In this document: in pieces, positions 1 to 5,782 of the stretch
Numbering within the stretch: the stretch's first letter is position 1
How the letters are laid out: each line of letters opens with the position of its first letter
From: Nitrospirae bacterium GWC2_42_7
Lineage (GTDB): Bacteria; Nitrospirota; Thermodesulfovibrionia; Thermodesulfovibrionales; UBA6898
Reading direction: 5' to 3'
Length of the DNA stretch: 7,804 nucleotides
Assembly (NCBI GenBank): GCA_001803645.1
Contig: MHDW01000042.1
Span: 1 to 7,804, forward strand
Program-made: the position numbers and the translations under genes
The notes under the pieces: generated by a model
What the model saw: only the letters and a program-made list of their open reading frames with translations
What the model was told of the DNA's origin: nothing
Database searches by the model: none

Positions 1-248
1 TCATCGATGAACTCGAACCTACCCGCCGCGGCCCATATGCCGGCGCTGTGGGGTATTTCGGCTTTTCGGGAAACATGGACACCTGCATAACTATCAGGAC
101 ACTTGTAATAAAAGATGATGTAGCATATATTCAGGCCGGCGGCGGGGTTGTCGCAGACAGTGTTCCCGCGCTTGAATATCAGGAAACAGTGAACAAGGCA
201 ATGGCGATGATGCGTGCAGTAGAAATGGCAGAGAAAGGATTAGATTAA
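1..248 (+). CDS. trpE: Anthranilate synthase component I, C-terminal end (partial)
   Basis: This is the last ~82 residues of the chorismate-binding catalytic subunit, cut by the window edge; the reading frame is set by codons starting at position 3. Visible family signatures are [20 protein letters not shown], then [11 protein letters not shown], then the [13 protein letters not shown] segment near the C-terminus, followed by EYQETVNKA. These are hallmark segments of the TrpE/PabB chorismate-binding fold, and this combination is typical of TrpE. In the pathway, TrpE with TrpG converts chorismate and glutamine to anthranilate, the first committed step of tryptophan synthesis, in the cytosol. 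The trpG gene follows on the same strand after 132 nt. PabB (aminodeoxychorismate synthase) is the main alternative, but the [11 protein letters not shown] and trpG context favour TrpE. Confidence 0.95.
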   Translation, partial: IDELEPTRRGPYAGAVGYFGFSGNMDTCITIRTLVIKDDVAYIQAGGGVVADSVPALEYQETVNKAMAMMRAVEMAEKGLD

Positions 249-250
249 GA

Positions 251-345
251 AAGTTTATGAATAAGCCTCCTGTATGTCATTCCCGCTTGTCGGGAATCTT
301 TCTTAAAGAAGGATTGCGGACAAGCCGCAATGACACAATAAACTT
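251..345. repeat. Paired-hairpin REP/MITE-like element between trpE and trpG
   Basis: Two hairpins face each other. The left one is ATTCCCG-cttgt-CGGGAAT (279-297) and the right one ATTGCGG-acaag-CCGCAAT (313-331). Each has a perfect 7-bp stem and a 5-nt loop, and the two loops are reverse complements. The arms also form a larger inverted repeat from TGTCATT (275-281) to AATGACA (329-335). An outer 8-bp inverted repeat, AAGTTTAT (251-258) and ATAAACTT (338-345), encloses the whole. Stem bases differ between the arms at matching positions (CCCG/CGGG against GCGG/CCGC), so both pair perfectly. The layout resembles bacterial REP/BIME units or a small non-autonomous element. It lies inside what is probably the trpE-trpG transcript, so the RNA could fold there. 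Confidence 0.75.
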
Positions 346-380
346 CAATGATGAATTGTTTAATTTAAGAGGATAAAAAG

Positions 381-950
381 ATGTTATTAATGATCGACAA
401 TTATGATTCTTTTACCTATAATCTGGTCCAGTACCTCGGTGAACTCGGGCAGGAATTAAAAGTTTTCCGCAATGATAAGATAACCATCTCTGAGATAGAA
501 AACCTGAGGCCGGAACGGATCGTTGTTTCTCCCGGGCCTTGCACGCCAAAAGAGGCCGGTATCTCCATAAATGTTATCAAGCATTTTGCAGGCAGGATCC
601 CTATTCTTGGTGTCTGCCTCGGCCATCAATCGATCGGCGAAGCTTTCGGAGGCGATGTGATCCGTGCACCGTATCTTATGCACGGAAAGACCTCAATGAT
701 ACATCATGACAACAAAACTCTATTCAAAGGACTTCCAAATCCGTTTGAGGCTACAAGATACCATTCACTCATTATAAAGCGTGAGACCCTTCCCCTGGTT
801 CTCGAAATTTCCGCATGGACCGAAGACGGTGTTATTATGGGAGTAAGGCATAAGGAATTTATTGTTGAAGGCGTCCAGTTCCATCCTGAATCCATATTGA
901 CATCTGTTGGAAAAGATCTATTAAGTAATTTTCTGAAACTTAAATACTAA
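381..950 (+). CDS. trpG: Anthranilate synthase component II, glutamine amidotransferase
   Basis: A class I glutamine amidotransferase subunit that releases ammonia from glutamine and passes it to TrpE for anthranilate formation. At 189 residues it has the usual length for a stand-alone TrpG. Visible motifs are the N-terminal [16 protein letters not shown] (4-19), the oxyanion segment SPGPCTP (50-56), the nucleophile elbow GVCLGHQ with catalytic Cys79, HGKTS (101-105), RYHSL (126-130), and [11 protein letters not shown] with catalytic His168 and Glu170. The start is supported by AGAGGA ending 7 nt before the ATG. The gene follows trpE after 132 nt that contain a paired-hairpin repeat. Unlike many trp operons, no trpD follows: the next gene is an unrelated regulator with its own promoter. 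The protein may also serve PabB as a shared amidotransferase, as is known in some bacteria; nothing here tests that. Confidence 0.95.
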   Translation: MLLMIDNYDSFTYNLVQYLGELGQELKVFRNDKITISEIENLRPERIVVSPGPCTPKEAGISINVIKHFAGRIPILGVCLGHQSIGEAFGGDVIRAPYLMHGKTSMIHHDNKTLFKGLPNPFEATRYHSLIIKRETLPLVLEISAWTEDGVIMGVRHKEFIVEGVQFHPESILTSVGKDLLSNFLKLKY

Positions 951-989
951 CTAACCCCAGCCTTAATTTTGATCATAATAAAAAAATGC

Positions 990-1018
990 TTGACATCCGG
1001 CCTCCTTCATTATATCCT
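990..1018 (+). promoter_or_regulatory. Sigma-70-type promoter of the regulator-SDR unit
   Basis: A perfect -35 hexamer TTGACA (990-995) is followed by a 17-nt spacer and TATCCT (1013-1018, 4 of 6 matches to TATAAT). Predicted transcription start falls near 1025, inside the adjacent palindrome. It lies 40-75 nt upstream of the regulator ATG. The perfect -35 and ideal spacing make this a good call, although the -10 is imperfect. Confidence 0.75.
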
Positions 1019-1020
1019 AT

Positions 1021-1038
1021 GTTTAGAAAGTTCTAAAC
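1021..1038. promoter_or_regulatory. Perfect 18-bp palindromic operator candidate
   Basis: GTTTAGAAAGTTCTAAAC consists of 8-bp half-sites GTTTAGAA and TTCTAAAC around a 2-nt centre. It begins 2 nt after the predicted -10 and covers the expected transcription start, so a bound dimer would block initiation. The adjacent gene encodes a winged-helix GbsR/MarR-type protein, which binds DNA as a dimer, so autoregulation is the natural inference. Confidence 0.75.
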
Positions 1039-1064
1039 GTTCGCAATTTTAAGGAGGTTAGAGT

Positions 1065-1589
1065 ATGAGCGCTTCGGACAAAGAAATACGTGAAGGCCTT
1101 ATGGAAGCAATGGGAAGAATTACCTCTTTCTGGGGATTCAGCAAGATAATGGGGCAGTTATACGGTCTCCTTTATCTTTCATCAAACCCTCTGACTCTTG
1201 ATGAGATGGCAGACAGCCTTTCTATCAGCAAAGGGAACGTAAGTATAAATGTAAGGGCTCTCGAGCGCTGGAATATGGTCAAGACTGTATGGGTTAAAGG
1301 GGACAGAAAGGATTATTACGAGGCCGAAACCGATTTCTGGAAGATCGTTAAGGGCGTATTAAGAGAAAGAGAAAAGAAAGAGTTTGATCTGGCTCTCAAC
1401 TCTGTAAGCAATCTTCTGAAAAAATCGGCAGAAGCCCAGAAGGCAAACAAAACCGCTGAAACAGCATTTGCAATCGAGAGGCTTAAAAAACTTGAGGATT
1501 TTATCCAGACAATGGACAAACTTGCCGGGGTGTTAATGACTTTGGAGGACTTAAAAAGAAATTTTTTAGGTCTGGCTAAAAAGAAGTAA
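1065..1589 (+). CDS. GbsR/MarR-family winged-helix transcriptional regulator
   Basis: A 174-residue cytosolic DNA-binding protein. The N-terminus (SFWGFSKIMGQLYGLLYLSS, 21-40) is the GbsR-type helix. The helix-turn-helix follows, LTLDEMADSLSISKGNVSIN (43-62) into VRALERW, then the wing VKTVWVKGDRKDYYEAE (72-88), whose GDRKDYYEA stretch is characteristic of the GbsR group. The rest (about 95-174) is charged and helical, probably the dimerisation arm. The start is fixed by AAGGAGG (1051-1057), 7 nt before the ATG. A promoter and a perfect palindrome lie directly upstream, so autoregulation is likely. The SDR-like gene begins 14 nt downstream and is probably cotranscribed and controlled by it. 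Known GbsR-type proteins sense choline or osmotic conditions in some bacteria; the ligand here cannot be read from sequence. Confidence 0.9.
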   Translation: MSASDKEIREGLMEAMGRITSFWGFSKIMGQLYGLLYLSSNPLTLDEMADSLSISKGNVSINVRALERWNMVKTVWVKGDRKDYYEAETDFWKIVKGVLREREKKEFDLALNSVSNLLKKSAEAQKANKTAETAFAIERLKKLEDFIQTMDKLAGVLMTLEDLKRNFLGLAKKK

Positions 1590-1603
1590 AAAAGGAGAAA
1601 ACC

Positions 1604-2596
1604 ATGAAAACCGATAATATTCAGATAGTGACAGGGGCCTTTGGGTTTTCAGGTAAATACATTGCCAGAAGATTGCTTGATACCGGACACCGGGTTCATA
1701 CAATAACAAACTCTATAAAACGAGCCAACACTTTTAAAGGTGCATTATTGGCATTCCCGTACAACTTTGACAATCATGAAAAACTCGTAGAAGCATTAAA
1801 GGGAACTGATGTCCTTTACAACAACTACTGGGTCAGGTTCAACCATAAGGATTTTACTCATTCCAAAGCAGTAGAAAACTCACACATACTGTTCAATGCT
1901 GCTAAAAAAGCCGGCATAAGAAGAATCGTCCACATCAGCATAACGAATCCCTCAGAGAATTCCAGTTTTGAATATTTCCGAGGCAAGGCAGAGATAGAGC
2001 GCATATTAATAGAATCCGGCCTGTCATATGCGATACTCCGGCCTGCTGTTATATTCGGACAGGAAGATATACTTATAAACAATATTGCATGGTTTTTGCG
2101 GAGATTCCCTTTGTTTGGAGTGTTTGGGAATGGGAATTATCGGCTTCAGCCGATTCATGTTGAAGACCTTGCGAATTTGGCAGTTGAACAAGGACAAAAA
2201 ACAGAAAACTGCATAATAGATGCAATAGGGCCTGAAACTTTCACATACCGCAGCCTTGTTGAAGAAATAGGAAAGGCTATCGGAAAGCAAAGGAAAATCA
2301 TTTCTATTACGCCTTCTGCCGGTTATTGTCTGGGCTCGCTTATAGGTAGAATGCTTGGAGATATTACTATAACCCGTGACGAGATCGAGGGACTGATGTC
2401 AGACCTGCTTTACACAAACTCTGCTCCACAGGGAAAGATCAAACTTACTGATTGGCTGAAAGAATATTCAGCGACTGTTGGCAGACGCTACAGCAATGAA
2501 TTGGCCCGAAGAAGAGATACAAAATTACCGTATAATCATCTGCAGGAACCCGAAGAAAAAATACAATGGAAACTTACGTACAAAGGCATAAAATAA
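1604..2596 (+). CDS. NAD(P)-dependent epimerase/dehydratase-like protein (extended/atypical SDR)
   Basis: A 330-residue protein with a Rossmann fold at the N-terminus: IVTGAFGFSGKYIARRLL carries GxxGxxG at residues 11-17. Further marks are KGTDVLYNNYW (66-76), RRIVHISITNPS (106-117), YFRGKAEIE with the Tyr124-x3-Lys128 pair, and LRPAVIFGQED. FGNGNYRLQPIHVEDLANL then resembles the substrate-side region of NDUFA9/NmrA-like SDRs. The last ~55 residues are charged and not family-typical. AAGGAGA lies just upstream of the ATG. It follows the GbsR-like regulator by 14 nt and almost certainly shares its promoter, suggesting a two-gene regulated unit. The substrate (sugar nucleotide, lipid, quinone or other) is not evident. 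A non-catalytic NAD(P)-binding role, as for NDUFA9 in complex I, is also possible. Confidence 0.85.
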   Translation: MKTDNIQIVTGAFGFSGKYIARRLLDTGHRVHTITNSIKRANTFKGALLAFPYNFDNHEKLVEALKGTDVLYNNYWVRFNHKDFTHSKAVENSHILFNAAKKAGIRRIVHISITNPSENSSFEYFRGKAEIERILIESGLSYAILRPAVIFGQEDILINNIAWFLRRFPLFGVFGNGNYRLQPIHVEDLANLAVEQGQKTENCIIDAIGPETFTYRSLVEEIGKAIGKQRKIISITPSAGYCLGSLIGRMLGDITITRDEIEGLMSDLLYTNSAPQGKIKLTDWLKEYSATVGRRYSNELARRRDTKLPYNHLQEPEEKIQWKLTYKGIK

Positions 2597-2653
2597 AAAA
2601 CTAATAAAAATTGGTTATCCATGAAAACACTGACTTGATCGTCTGAATTTAAT

Positions 2654-2680
2654 AAGATGCCTGCAAGCAACAGGCATCTT
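2654..2680. terminator. Hairpin terminator candidate between convergent genes
   Basis: AAGATGCCTG (2654-2663), a 7-nt loop CAAGCAA, and CAGGCATCTT (2671-2680) form a perfect 10-bp stem. It sits between the SDR stop (2596, + strand) and the YkgJ-family stop (2692, - strand). The + strand exit ends in only TTT and the minus exit in TT-ATTAAA, so the U-tracts are short. A bidirectional terminator is the likely role. Confidence 0.7.
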
Positions 2681-2691
2681 TCGGCAAATAC

Positions 2692-3633
2692 TTACTCTTC
2701 TTTATCCGCCTCTTTGAATATATTTTCATGTGTCTTGGAAAGAAACTCCTTATCCCTCTCTTCCATCGCTCTTATCCTGGCCTTTGCAGCTTCAAACTGT
2801 CTTTCTTTTGCCTTCAGTTTTGCATCATCCTTGACCTTAATGTCGCCTTCGCCGAACATTGTAAACCTAAGCCATTTTAGAGAGAATTTCAGGAGTTCCA
2901 GTTCGTCTTCCTTTATCTTTTCTATCAGATCTGGGTCCAGGTCATAGGAATCCAGAAAATTACTGTTAAAGACAAAGTCCCTGAACATATCGAGATTTGA
3001 GCTGACCATAAAAAACAGGTCCAGAGATTTCTGCTTGAATTCGACTATGCCGAGGGTCTTTGCCTTAAGAATAACCTCCATCCAGTCTTTGTTCATCTTA
3101 TCGTAAAGGTCTGACTCCTGATCAGCCCTCCATTCATCTATCGTCCATTCTTTACTCTCATTATGACCGAGGCAATGGTCTTCCTTTATCCTTATAAAAA
3201 AATCCTCTCCTTCTTGCCCTTCGTAGTGCTTCATAATAGCCATTCCTATCGGATAGTAACGGCAGGTTACAGGCCTGTCAGTATACACTGTGCAGCCTTC
3301 TGGCGTAACAAACGGGCAGGATTTTATTTCATCTTCTTTTAACTTTAATACTGCAATCGGCAAAGGAGTTCCATCAATAGAGCGAGGAACAGTATATTCC
3401 ATAAGAAAATCAGTATATGACATGCCAAGCCTGTTCTTTAATCTAAAGATATCATAGGGTGAAAGGTTTATTCTTATGCCACTGCAGCATTTTGTAAAGC
3501 ACCCGATCCCTGGATAACATCTGAACTTTATCCTATCTTTACGTGTCAGCTTTTCCGGAACAATTACGCCCTCTTGCAGTTTCTTTTTAACTTCATCCAT
3601 CTTCCTCTTAAACTCTTTTTCATCTAAAGCCAT
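2692..3633 (-). CDS. YkgJ-family cysteine-cluster protein (putative metal-binding)
   Basis: A 313-residue soluble protein. After a charged N-terminal helix, the cysteine cluster of the YkgJ/UPF0153 family is clear: Cys39, Cys45, Cys49 and Cys50 in RCYPGIGCFTKCCSGIRI, then the LSPYDIFRL helix (57-65), Cys106 in SCPF, Cys114 in EGCTVYTDRPVTCRYYP with Cys124, and Cys154. The family is proposed to chelate zinc or iron, but its biochemical role is not established. The C-terminal half (about 160-313) is helical and highly charged, longer than in minimal family members, and ends in a Lys/Glu-rich coiled-coil-like stretch. AAAGGAT about 8 nt upstream supports the ATG at 3633. It stands alone, divergent from the 242-residue Cys-motif gene across 162 nt. 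Confidence 0.85.
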   Translation of the reverse strand: MALDEKEFKRKMDEVKKKLQEGVIVPEKLTRKDRIKFRCYPGIGCFTKCCSGIRINLSPYDIFRLKNRLGMSYTDFLMEYTVPRSIDGTPLPIAVLKLKEDEIKSCPFVTPEGCTVYTDRPVTCRYYPIGMAIMKHYEGQEGEDFFIRIKEDHCLGHNESKEWTIDEWRADQESDLYDKMNKDWMEVILKAKTLGIVEFKQKSLDLFFMVSSNLDMFRDFVFNSNFLDSYDLDPDLIEKIKEDELELLKFSLKWLRFTMFGEGDIKVKDDAKLKAKERQFEAAKARIRAMEERDKEFLSKTHENIFKEADKEE

Positions 3634-3761
3634 TTCTTATATCCTTTCACACCTTGGGGGTAAAACGAATTAAAAACTATTTATTAAGGTTTATATTTTA
3701 ACTTTATTGCGTTTATTTAATAAAGCTCACCATGAAAACTTAACAGCTTAAAAATCGCACA

Positions 3762-3790
3762 TTTAAAACACAGAATTTGCATGGTATAAT
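3762..3790 (+). promoter_or_regulatory. Promoter implying a leaderless transcript
   Basis: A perfect -10 hexamer TATAAT (3785-3790) is preceded at 17 nt by TTTAAA (3762-3767, 4 of 6 matches to TTGACA). Only TTGTC separates the -10 from the ATGATG at 3796, so transcription should start at or next to the start codon. No Shine-Dalgarno-like sequence lies upstream of the ATG. Both facts point to a leaderless mRNA. Confidence 0.6.
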
Positions 3791-3795
3791 TTGTC

Positions 3796-4524
3796 ATGAT
3801 GGATCACAAGCCCATATCTAAGGTTTCATTATCCCTGACCTTGAGCGACTTCAAGCAGAAAGGCCTTTATCTTATCTTCAAGGACTCGACTGTGCTCCCG
3901 CTTACTGAAAGCAATGTAGCAGAAGTCACCAGAAGATTCTGGGAAGACCCGTCCAGAATATCTCCTGAAGTGAGAAAACATGCTGATTTTCACCCCTGCG
4001 CAATATGCCCTGAAGCCGGAAACGATGCCATATGTTATACTCTCCGTCCGGTTCTTCCTTTCCTCGAAGACCTTGACCGCTACTTCTCTTATGACAGAGT
4101 GACCGCTGTTTACAGGGGAGATGAAGACCAGATTTTGCATATTGCGGAGTCAGATATGCAGAACGCGCTCCACTACATCTGTATTCTCAGCTTTCTTAAT
4201 TATTGCAGAGTAGTCATGTGTTACAGAAAATACTACCACGGAGTTATCCCGATCATGAGTTTCGCTCAGGCGGTCGAGAAAATATATCTTAATGTTTATT
4301 GGCTCCATAAAGGCAACAAAAAAGAGATCAGCCGATTTTTACAGCAGTTTCAGCATGACATTTCTGTTACCTCCGAAAATGCTACAAAAAGACTTGGACT
4401 GATCTGTCAAAAAGATGCCCTCGTTAATGCATTCTACAACATGCGGGTAGCAGTGGATTTCCTCGCCATGGAGATGGATAATGTCCTTAGCAATGCGTTT
4501 CAGCCTTTTGAAGAAAAAAGATAA
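3796..4524 (+). CDS. Conserved-looking hypothetical protein with HxCx2Cx8C motif
   Basis: I do not recognise this 242-residue protein. An N-terminal strand-rich part (8-36) precedes a metal-site-like motif, HPCAICPEAGNDAICYTLRP, with His66, Cys68, Cys71 and Cys80. PFLEDLDRYFSYDRVTAVYRG follows (88-108) in sequence. The C-terminal half is helical with many aromatic and hydrophobic residues (for example ALHYICILSFLNYCRVVMCY, 124-143), perhaps a buried helical core. No signal peptide or definite membrane segment is seen. Translation could start at either of two adjacent ATGs (3796 or 3799); neither has a ribosome binding site, and the -10 box ends 5 nt before the first. It diverges from the YkgJ-family gene and converges with the J-protein gene, leaving only 12 bp. 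Metal binding is an inference from the Cys/His spacing. Confidence 0.8.
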   Translation: MMDHKPISKVSLSLTLSDFKQKGLYLIFKDSTVLPLTESNVAEVTRRFWEDPSRISPEVRKHADFHPCAICPEAGNDAICYTLRPVLPFLEDLDRYFSYDRVTAVYRGDEDQILHIAESDMQNALHYICILSFLNYCRVVMCYRKYYHGVIPIMSFAQAVEKIYLNVYWLHKGNKKEISRFLQQFQHDISVTSENATKRLGLICQKDALVNAFYNMRVAVDFLAMEMDNVLSNAFQPFEEKR

Positions 4525-4536
4525 TCCGTTTTCTTT

Positions 4537-5430
4537 TTAAATCCGGGAATGGTCAAAGTAAAATAAAAGCTGTTTTTTAAGATCGCTGATTGTTTTCGGA
4601 TCATTTTTATGTTTTGCGTAAAACATTTTAAAGGGTCTCATTCGAACAGTGTCCTTTAAGATCAGATGTACAAGATGGGGGTGCTCACGTCCATATTTCG
4701 ATGACAGAGACCGGGTCCCTGCATATTGCAATACCATTGCGATAAAGGTACCCATATCTTTTCTGGACACCAGGCTTTTGATTTTGACAAGTTCTTTCAA
4801 TATTTCAGGGTTCTCCTGCAAAAAGCCCGGCACTCTTTTATCTGCATATTCAGTTTTATGCTTATTTATTTCTGATATCAGCAGCGAAACATCCTTCCTG
4901 GCTTTAATAATATCTTCTTCGGTTGCTAAAAGCTTTTGTTTCATAGATTTCAATCTTTGATCTTTCTGCAGAAGAAGCTTTTTATAACTCTCGATCTCGT
5001 TAAGCATCTTCTGTTTTTCATTTTTACGCTTTGATTCTTCTGCTGATCTCACTGCTTCTTTCCACTTTTTTCTCTTCTCCGCCTCATCTTTTGAGTTTTG
5101 CTCAAGAGTCCGGTATTTCTTCTTGATGTCTTCTTCTCTCTTTTTTAATTCCTCTTTATATTTTCTCTTTAAAAGGTCCTGATATTTCTTGAGTTCATCA
5201 TGATTAACCCCTCTGGAATGAAGTCTGAGCTTTATATCATAATTATTTTTCGTGAGATCATCTGATAATGTTTCATAGGCCTCTTTTATATCTTTAAATC
5301 TTTCTTCAAAGAACTTGTCCCCGCTGTTTTTGTCAGGATGGAGCCTGACTGCAAGCTTTCTGTAGGCTGATTTTATTTCCTGAACAGTCGCACTGTTATG
5401 AACACCCAATATGTAGTAATAATTTTTCAT
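4537..5430 (-). CDS. J-domain protein with long coiled coil (class C-type DnaJ)
   Basis: The first ~68 residues are a J domain: YYYILGVHNSATVQEIKSAY, then KLAVRLHPDKN with the essential HPD at 31-33, then FKDIKEAYETLSD. J domains stimulate the ATPase of an Hsp70 (DnaK). There is no Gly/Phe linker and no zinc-finger repeat, so this is not DnaJ itself. Residues about 75-190 are extremely rich in Lys and Glu with few prolines, a long coiled coil. Residues about 195-297 form a distinct C-terminal region (MGTFIAMVLQYAG, then KYGREHPHLVHLILKD) that I cannot assign; it may recruit the client. No membrane segment is visible. The start codon is 1 nt after the stop of a 21-codon frame. The nearest purine-rich site, AGAGGA, is ~14 nt from the ATG, rather far, so translational coupling to the short frame is plausible. 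Confidence 0.85.
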   Translation of the reverse strand: MKNYYYILGVHNSATVQEIKSAYRKLAVRLHPDKNSGDKFFEERFKDIKEAYETLSDDLTKNNYDIKLRLHSRGVNHDELKKYQDLLKRKYKEELKKREEDIKKKYRTLEQNSKDEAEKRKKWKEAVRSAEESKRKNEKQKMLNEIESYKKLLLQKDQRLKSMKQKLLATEEDIIKARKDVSLLISEINKHKTEYADKRVPGFLQENPEILKELVKIKSLVSRKDMGTFIAMVLQYAGTRSLSSKYGREHPHLVHLILKDTVRMRPFKMFYAKHKNDPKTISDLKKQLLFYFDHSRI

Positions 5431-5431
5431 T

Positions 5432-5497
5432 TTAATTATTCATATCCTCTGCCATGCTACACATTTTAACATGGTCTTCTAATTTAAACACTTCCAT
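5432..5497 (-). CDS. 21-codon leader ORF before the J-protein, copy of an S4-gene 5' end
   Basis: A short frame starts at ATG (5497) with AGGGGC about 6 nt upstream and stops at TAA 1 nt before the J-protein ATG. Its N-terminus MEVFKLEDH closely matches MEEFKLEGH of the S4 protein encoded at 6653-6862. At DNA level, 5470-5497 matches 6835-6862 at 26 of 28 positions, and weaker similarity continues into the leader (AGGGGCAA against AGGGACAA). After the shared CATG the sequences diverge. It may be the remnant of a duplicated S4 gene whose ribosome binding site and start now serve as a translated leader for the J-protein. Whether the peptide itself has a function is unknown. Confidence 0.5.
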   Translation of the reverse strand: MEVFKLEDHVKMCSMAEDMNN

Positions 5498-5632
5498 TTT
5501 TTGCCCCTGAATTTTACATATTAAAACTCCATATAGCCCCAAGCAAGTAGACTTATGTACTATAAACCTTAGTTTTAAACATCGAATCCGAGTGGTTTTC
5601 CTGAGACAGGATTACGAGAGGTCAACCTTTAT

Positions 5633-5667
5633 CGCGCCAAATAAGCTGGCGCGCAAGCTTTTTTTTT
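5633..5667 (+). terminator. Intrinsic terminator with no upstream gene on its strand
   Basis: CGCGCCA (5633-5639) pairs perfectly with TGGCGCG (5647-5653) across a 7-nt loop, followed after CAAGC by nine T residues (5659-5667). This is a typical rho-independent terminator shape reading rightward, although the 5-nt spacer before the T-tract is slightly long. Every annotated gene nearby is on the minus strand, so whatever it terminates on the + strand is not annotated; a small RNA is one option. Confidence 0.55.
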
Positions 5668-5770
5668 GCGCCAAAATAAGCTTTCAGTCCGCGACGAAGG
5701 AGATGCAGAACTGCTCCTTATTGATGTGCTCATGACTTAAGAGACATTGGAACGGTTATACGCCAAATAA
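5634..5770. repeat. Short direct repeats GCGCCAAATAAGCT
   Basis: GCGCCAAATAAGCT (5634-5647) recurs with one added A as GCGCCAAAATAAGCT (5668-5682), and a shorter copy CGCCAAATAA lies at 5761-5770, just past the SDR stop codon. The first copy is also the left stem and loop of the terminator-like hairpin. The origin is unknown; small local duplications are the simplest explanation. Confidence 0.6.
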
Positions 5771-5782
5771 AAATATTTTAAA

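Larger units (their letters stand above)
5498..5782. other. Intergenic region with no convincing gene
   Basis: Between the short leader ORF and the stop of the SDR gene I find no supported protein gene. The left part must hold the minus-strand promoter for the J-protein unit; a possible -10 TATAGT lies at 5559-5564 without a good -35. A 5-bp hairpin TCCTG-aga-CAGGA lies near 5600. A strong + strand terminator shape (5633-5667) and CGCCAAATAA repeats follow. Around 5697-5720 AAGGA and TCCTT can pair around a short inner stem. No U-tract suited to ending the minus-strand SDR gene is evident. Confidence 0.6.

Noticed and set aside
951..989. Terminator after trpG
   Set aside because: The A/T-rich stretch and the TGATCA palindrome do not give a GC stem followed by a T-tract.
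2657..2947. A 96-codon + strand open frame over the 3' end of the YkgJ-family gene
   Set aside because: Its Ser-rich translation is the mirror of a Lys/Glu/Asp-rich coding strand, and it starts inside the terminator hairpin.
3829..4140. A 103-codon minus-strand frame inside the 242-residue gene
   Set aside because: No recognisable motif or start signal; the + strand frame has the promoter and a plausible metal motif.
5581..5640. tRNA or known riboswitch in the J-protein upstream region
   Set aside because: No cloverleaf, T-loop or known aptamer pattern could be traced; only a 5-bp triloop hairpin is visible.
5592..5735. A 47-codon + strand frame from GTG (FLRQDYERSTFIAPNK...)
   Set aside because: No ribosome binding site, rare start, runs through the terminator hairpin and its T-tract, and the translation resembles nothing I know.
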